A DNA stretch of 64,000 nucleotides from Paenibacillus sp. JNUCC-31 (GTDB lineage: Bacteria > Bacillota > Bacilli > Paenibacillales > Paenibacillaceae), in contig NZ_CP062165.1 in assembly GCF_014844075.1 (NCBI RefSeq), forward strand, positions 3,844,001 through 3,908,000, in the 5' to 3' direction. Each line of letters begins with the position of its first letter. The stretch's first letter is position 1. A model generated the notes under the pieces. It was given only the letters and a program-made list of their open reading frames with translations. It was not told the origin of the DNA and searched no databases. Both the position numbers and the translations under genes were made by a program. Below, piece by piece: positions 60,599-64,000 of the stretch.

Positions 60599-61711
60599 AT
60601 GGAGATGAATCGAATGAAAATAGCATTGCGTGGGATGCTTGCTTTGCTCATCGTATGCACGATACTGGCTCCATCACTGGTCCAAGCAGCCACGGGTGAT
60701 GTGACCTCCATCGAGATTACCAACAGCAGTCCGCAACAGATGAGTGTATCCCAGACAACTACGCTTCAAGTGATGGCGGTTATTGAAGGATTTGATAACA
60801 AGCAGGATGTTACGGAGGGCGTCACATGGTCCACAAGTAACGCAGCTGTCGTCACCATCGTAAAAGGCAAAGTGAAAGCTGTATCAGCGGGAGAAGCAAC
60901 GATATACGCACAAGTAGATGGTGCGAAAGCGCAATTGCTTGTTAAGGTTCAGGATAAAATCAAAAGCATCACCGCTTCACCGAAATCCTATAATTTTGTT
61001 AAAGGCAGTGAGAGTGCTCTCCCTAAAGTAAGCATTAAGCGTGCGAACGGTAAGGAAGAAGACGTCACGTCTGAGATTGTATGGTCGGTATCGAGTGCTT
61101 CGGCGGTGCTGGAGAGTGGCAAAATTAAAGGAATTACGCCTGGCAGAGTGCTGCTACAAGGCAAATATGGCTCAGTGACCGTTAAAGTTCCCGTAGCCAT
61201 TACGGATGAGATTACCAAAGTCGAAGTGACGCCTGCCGTCATGCAATTGAATATTAAGAAATCGAAGGCTTTGAAGGTGATCGGTACATATGCCAATGGG
61301 AAAACGATTAATCTTTCGAAACAGGTGACATGGACCTCTTCCAATAATAATGTTGCAACTGTCAAAAATGGGGCAGTCAAAACACTGACCGAAGGACAAG
61401 CCACCTTGACAGGAACTTATCAAAATCAGACAATAAAGGCAGAGGTTACCGTCGTCCCTTTGCTCAAAAAGCTGATTGCAGGCCAGAAAAAACTGGTGTT
61501 ATCACCGCAGGCAAGCACGACACTGAGTGTGATGGCGCAGTATGATACAGGCAAGACCACGGTCGTAACAAGCAGTGCTGTGTGGAGCAGCACCAAACCA
61601 AGTGTAGCTACAGTAACAGGTGGCAAGATTGTAGCCGTGGGTAAAGGCAAAACGTCCATCACCGCCAAGTGGGGCAACAAAAAAGTTACAATACCGGTAA
61701 CGGTAAAATAA
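60599..61711 (+). CDS. Secreted protein with four bacterial Ig-like (Big_2) domains
   Basis: 370-residue exported protein. The signal peptide (MKIALRGMLALLIVCTILAP ... VQA) is followed by four repeats of about 85 residues. Each shows the Big_2 pattern V-T-W-S-T/S-S-N ... V-A-T-V-x-x-G-x-V ... G-x-A-T-I/L, for example VTWTSSNNNVATVKNG and VWSSTKPSVATVTGGKI. No enzyme domain or wall anchor is visible, so it may be an adhesin-like or matrix component. AGGAG precedes the ATG at 60599; other in-frame ATGs at 60593, 60605 and 60614 make the exact start uncertain. Confidence 0.85.
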   Translation: MEMNRMKIALRGMLALLIVCTILAPSLVQAATGDVTSIEITNSSPQQMSVSQTTTLQVMAVIEGFDNKQDVTEGVTWSTSNAAVVTIVKGKVKAVSAGEATIYAQVDGAKAQLLVKVQDKIKSITASPKSYNFVKGSESALPKVSIKRANGKEEDVTSEIVWSVSSASAVLESGKIKGITPGRVLLQGKYGSVTVKVPVAITDEITKVEVTPAVMQLNIKKSKALKVIGTYANGKTINLSKQVTWTSSNNNVATVKNGAVKTLTEGQATLTGTYQNQTIKAEVTVVPLLKKLIAGQKKLVLSPQASTTLSVMAQYDTGKTTVVTSSAVWSSTKPSVATVTGGKIVAVGKGKTSITAKWGNKKVTIPVTVK

Positions 61712-61771
61712 AGTTTTAACGAATGAAGCATATCAATTGAGGTATTTTCATCATCGTGAACAAAAACAGAT

Positions 61772-61795
61772 GGGGCGTAGACATACGCCCCTTTT
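61772..61795 (+). terminator. Terminator after the Big_2 gene
   Basis: GGGGCGTA pairs perfectly with TACGCCCC around GACA, followed by TTTT. Confidence 0.85.
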
Positions 61796-61845
61796 AGGTA
61801 TAAAAAAAATCTGAAATGCAATCGCATAAAGGAGGAAGCATCTGA

Positions 61846-62397
61846 ATGACAGATCAATTACAACCGGAAAATTGGCCAGCATGGGCAACAGAATCGGTAC
61901 AGATTGTTGAGGCTGATCCCATGTGGAGCTCACAGGCTGAGGAAGAAATCCGCCATCTCCGAGACCTTTTACAGCAGCTAAATATTCATAGATTCGAACA
62001 TATCGGGAGCACGTCCATTCCGGGGTTGCCCGCCAAGCCCATCATTGATCTGATGGGAGAAGTGCAGTCATGGGATGACATGGAACGGATTGCCGATCAG
62101 CTGAATCCGGCCGACTGGAACTACGTTCCGCCTGAACTGGATGGTCGGGAATACAGACGATTCTGGGTCAGAGTGAAAGATGGCAAGAGAGTGGTACATC
62201 TTCATCTGATGCGTCCCGGAGAGGAACGTTGGGATCGCCAAATCCAGTTTCGGGATGTGCTGAGACGGCGCCCGGATCTGGTAGAGGCCTACGCGACCTT
62301 GAAAGCTAAGCTTGCTGATGAAAATAAGGACGACAGAGAAGCGTATACCGCTGCCAAAACGGAATTTATTTTACAAGTTCTTGATGAAAGCATTTGA
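61846..62397 (+). CDS. GrpB family (UPF0157) protein
   Basis: 183-residue protein of the GrpB/UPF0157 family, a nucleotidyltransferase-like fold. The hallmark is FEHIGSTSIPGLPAKPIIDL followed by MGEV. YRRFWVRVKDGKRVVHLHLM and WDRQIQFRDVLRRRPDLVEA further support it. The N-terminal tail is longer than usual by about 40 residues. AGGAGG lies ahead of the ATG. Its last 14 nt overlap the start of the DUF2809 gene. Function is not established. Confidence 0.88.
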   Translation: MTDQLQPENWPAWATESVQIVEADPMWSSQAEEEIRHLRDLLQQLNIHRFEHIGSTSIPGLPAKPIIDLMGEVQSWDDMERIADQLNPADWNYVPPELDGREYRRFWVRVKDGKRVVHLHLMRPGEERWDRQIQFRDVLRRRPDLVEAYATLKAKLADENKDDREAYTAAKTEFILQVLDESI

Positions 62398-62803
62398 TCC
62401 ATTGATGCAGTTGTTCTTCAAAGGCAGGCTGATTTATTTCATCGCAGTGATCTTAACCATGGTGGCAGGATTGGCTTCCAGACACTTTGGCGCGCTTTTG
62501 CCGGATTTTGTGCGGGAGCATTTCGGTGATGCCTTATGGGCAGGGATGATTTATTTTGGGGTACGCATGGTTTGGATCAATCACAGCAGAGAGTTGGCGC
62601 TGGTAGTTAGCCTGGTTTTTAGCTGGGCCGTCGAATGTTCACAAATGATTCAGACCCCTGGGCTAAACGAAGTACGTTCAACGGTGCTGGGTGCGCTTAT
62701 TTTGGGACATGGATTTCTGGTGATGGATTTGCTGAGGTATGCTGTCGGCATTCTGTGTGTGTATGGGATTGATCGTTATTTCCTGAGAAATAAGAAGGCT
62801 TGA
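62384..62803 (+). CDS. DUF2809 family membrane protein
   Basis: 139-residue membrane protein with four helices. DUF2809 marks include LASRHFGALLPDFVREHFGD, then ALWAGMIYFGVRM, and the charged polar motif SWAVECSQMIQTPGLNEVRS near helix 3. The ATG at 62384 lies inside the end of grpB (14-nt overlap) and has no clear ribosome binding site, so translation is probably coupled. The frame is open upstream but that part repeats grpB sequence in another frame. Function unknown. Confidence 0.82.
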   Translation: MKAFDPLMQLFFKGRLIYFIAVILTMVAGLASRHFGALLPDFVREHFGDALWAGMIYFGVRMVWINHSRELALVVSLVFSWAVECSQMIQTPGLNEVRSTVLGALILGHGFLVMDLLRYAVGILCVYGIDRYFLRNKKA

Positions 62804-62821
62804 TGATGGGGAGTGACTTAC

Positions 62822-63379
62822 TTGAATATTGAGAAACTTTTTGCGGAATCACCCGAGTTTGAGACAGAACGGTTGGAACTTAGACGTCTTGCGCTCAATG
62901 ACCTCGATGATTACTTTAGCTTCGCCTCCGATCCGAGCGTGAGTCAGCAAAGTTTGTGGAACTGTCATGAGACGTTGGATGATTCTGTTCAATATATTCA
63001 AAGGGTTTTGGACAATTATGAGAAGAAAACGGTCTATATATGGGCCTTTATTCTGAAGGAGACCGGCAGACTGATCGGGAGAGGCGGCATTTTCCATCTC
63101 AATGAATCCATGCAAAGTGCTGAGTTGGGGTATGCGATTGCGAGCAGTTGTTGGGGCAAAGGCCTCGCAGCAGAAGCGATGCAGCCGATTGTTGACTACT
63201 GTTTTCAGGAATTGGACTGCAATCGGCTGGAGGGGAAATGTAATGCAGGCAATATCGGATCTGCACGAGTGATGGAGAAGCTGGGCATGTCGGTTGAAGG
63301 TTTGCTGCGTAAACAGTTGAAGATCAAAGGTGTGTTTACGGATCAAAAATTGTACTCCCGTATCCGGGATGATCTATAA
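62822..63379 (+). CDS. GNAT-family N-acetyltransferase (RimJ/RimL type)
   Basis: 185-residue acetyltransferase of the Acetyltransf_3 class. It shows FETERLELRRLALNDLDDYF (N-terminal strand-helix) and GYAIASSCWGKGLAAEAMQP (acetyl-CoA loop). The C-terminal block NRLEGKCNAGNIGSARVMEK followed by LGMSVEGLLRK completes it. I start at the TTG at 62822 because GGGGAG lies 8 nt upstream; a GTG at 62813 overlaps the site. The acceptor could be a ribosomal protein N-terminus or a small molecule. It lies 19 nt after the DUF2809 gene. Confidence 0.87.
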   Translation: MNIEKLFAESPEFETERLELRRLALNDLDDYFSFASDPSVSQQSLWNCHETLDDSVQYIQRVLDNYEKKTVYIWAFILKETGRLIGRGGIFHLNESMQSAELGYAIASSCWGKGLAAEAMQPIVDYCFQELDCNRLEGKCNAGNIGSARVMEKLGMSVEGLLRKQLKIKGVFTDQKLYSRIRDDL

Positions 63380-63430
63380 TATTTCCAATGGTGTACAGAT
63401 ACATAGAAGAAATTTGAAGGAGGCGGAACA

Positions 63431-63760
63431 ATGATCTACAGTATTATTTCCCAAGCGGTATGGGAGCAGGTATCCAAGCAGAGCGTGTATGCACCGGATA
63501 GTCTGGAGACGGACGGTTTCATTCATTGTTCCACCAAAGAACAGATCCCATGGGTTGCAGCCCAATATTATCAGGGGCGTACGGATTTGCTATTGATTGG
63601 TATTGATGAGAAGGCTTTGAAGCCTGAGTTGGTGTATGAGGATCTCTATGAGTTGAATGAACTATTTCCACATATTTATGGTGAACTTAATCTGGATGCT
63701 GTGCGAAAAGTGATTTCTTTTAAACCGAATGAGGATGGGACGTTTTCTTTTCCGGAATAA
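63431..63760 (+). CDS. DUF952 family protein
   Basis: 109-residue soluble protein of the DUF952 family. Marks are MIYSIISQAVWEQVSKQSVY, LETDGFIHCSTKEQI, LLIGIDEKALKPELVYEDLY and the C-terminal FPHIYGELNLDAVRKVISF, which ends in the family-typical F-P-H-x-Y-G. The fold is related to ADP-ribosyltransferase-like proteins, but activity is unknown. GAAGGAGGCGG precedes the ATG. Confidence 0.9.
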   Translation: MIYSIISQAVWEQVSKQSVYAPDSLETDGFIHCSTKEQIPWVAAQYYQGRTDLLLIGIDEKALKPELVYEDLYELNELFPHIYGELNLDAVRKVISFKPNEDGTFSFPE

Positions 63761-63793
63761 AGACATTTAACGAAGGGTTGTGAAGGCGTGGAT

Positions 63794-64000
63794 ATGAATC
63801 AGGTATTCCTGGATACAGCCGAGAAGCAATTTTTGTATTACAAGCAGCTTGGAGAGAAGGCCATGGAGCAACTGGAGTCGGAGCAACTATTTCAATCCTG
63901 GAATGAAGATACGAACAGCATAGCAGTTATTGTGAAGCATCTGTGGGGCAATATGCTGTCCCGTTGGACGGATGTGCTGACAACCGATGGAGAGAAGCCG
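63794..64000 (+). CDS. DUF1572/DinB-like protein (cut by window end)
   Basis: First 69 codons of a gene that continues beyond the window. The visible part is helical (MNQVFLDTAEKQFLYYKQLG) and shows SIAVIVKHLWGNMLSRWTDV. The His in VKHLWGNM corresponds to the first metal-binding His of DinB-fold proteins such as DUF1572. GAAGG lies 7 nt ahead of the ATG. Members are metal-binding four-helix bundles linked to thiol or damage responses; the exact role is unknown. Confidence 0.75.
   Translation, partial: MNQVFLDTAEKQFLYYKQLGEKAMEQLESEQLFQSWNEDTNSIAVIVKHLWGNMLSRWTDVLTTDGEKP

Overview
The window looks like chromosomal DNA of a Paenibacillus-type Firmicute. This is inferred from strong GGAGG ribosome binding sites, AUG/GUG/UUG starts, rho-independent terminators, T-box and TPP riboswitches, CcpA cre sites, and many genes of Bacillus/Paenibacillus type (LanM lantibiotic genes, YcnI/CopCD, CsoR-CopZ-CopA, YxeA, DUF445, DUF5317). 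No rRNA, tRNA, insertion sequence, prophage or CRISPR array was seen. Both ends cut through genes.

Layout. 1-2300 (minus): polar amino acid ABC importer (glnQ-glnH-permease). 2.8-8.7 kb: cytoplasmic GH28 glycosidase, a convergent AraC regulator with a perfect upstream cre site, a Cupin_5 protein, an aldo/keto reductase and a DUF445 membrane protein. 8.7-20.0 kb: a complete class II lantibiotic locus. On the minus strand it has lanF-lanE-lanG-yxeA-like immunity genes; on the plus strand lanR-lanK, then lanA, lanM and lanT. The LanA core has the TxSxEC...NS...TCC skeleton of the lacticin 481 group, plus an extra cysteine, a longer third-ring spacer and an N-terminal extension. 20.4-22.4 kb: lipoprotein, lipase with a C-terminal WXG-like helical domain, and a small WXG protein. 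This order resembles the reverse-arrangement type VII lipase toxin modules described in staphylococci.

22.5-27 kb (minus): copper uptake genes ycnI and copCD, and a NarL-type two-component system. 27-32 kb: a 55-residue protein, a GGDEF/HD-GYP protein, an unannotated 34-residue hydrophobic peptide next to a DUF5317 membrane protein, and a secreted protein with an SLH-like segment. 32-38.4 kb: nucleoside ABC importer, a sulfite-oxidase-like protein and a nucleoside phosphorylase, behind a cre site. 38.8-44 kb: LysR/EamA pair and small genes. 44-47.5 kb: csoR-copZ and copA with two matching CsoR boxes. 47.7-50.5 kb: ABC-2 type membrane protein with a repeat operator, TetR and nitroreductase. 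50.7-55.2 kb (minus): TatD hydrolase and a TPP-riboswitch-controlled thiamine-precursor ABC importer. 55.3-58.3 kb: an epimerase remnant, a VOC protein, DUF2798 and an MFS transporter. 58.4-60 kb: T-box and seryl-tRNA synthetase. 60.6-64 kb: Big_2 surface protein, GrpB, DUF2809, GNAT, DUF952 and a DinB-like gene cut by the window end.

Two families of dispersed intergenic repeats stand out. One is a roughly 190-bp element built from four copies of a 24-nt motif in forward-forward-reverse-reverse order with an exact 50-nt period (38648, 56800, 60124). The other is a roughly 130-145 bp hairpin-bearing element (23418, 53653, 60331).

All calls come from reading the sequence and remembered family features; no database search was run.
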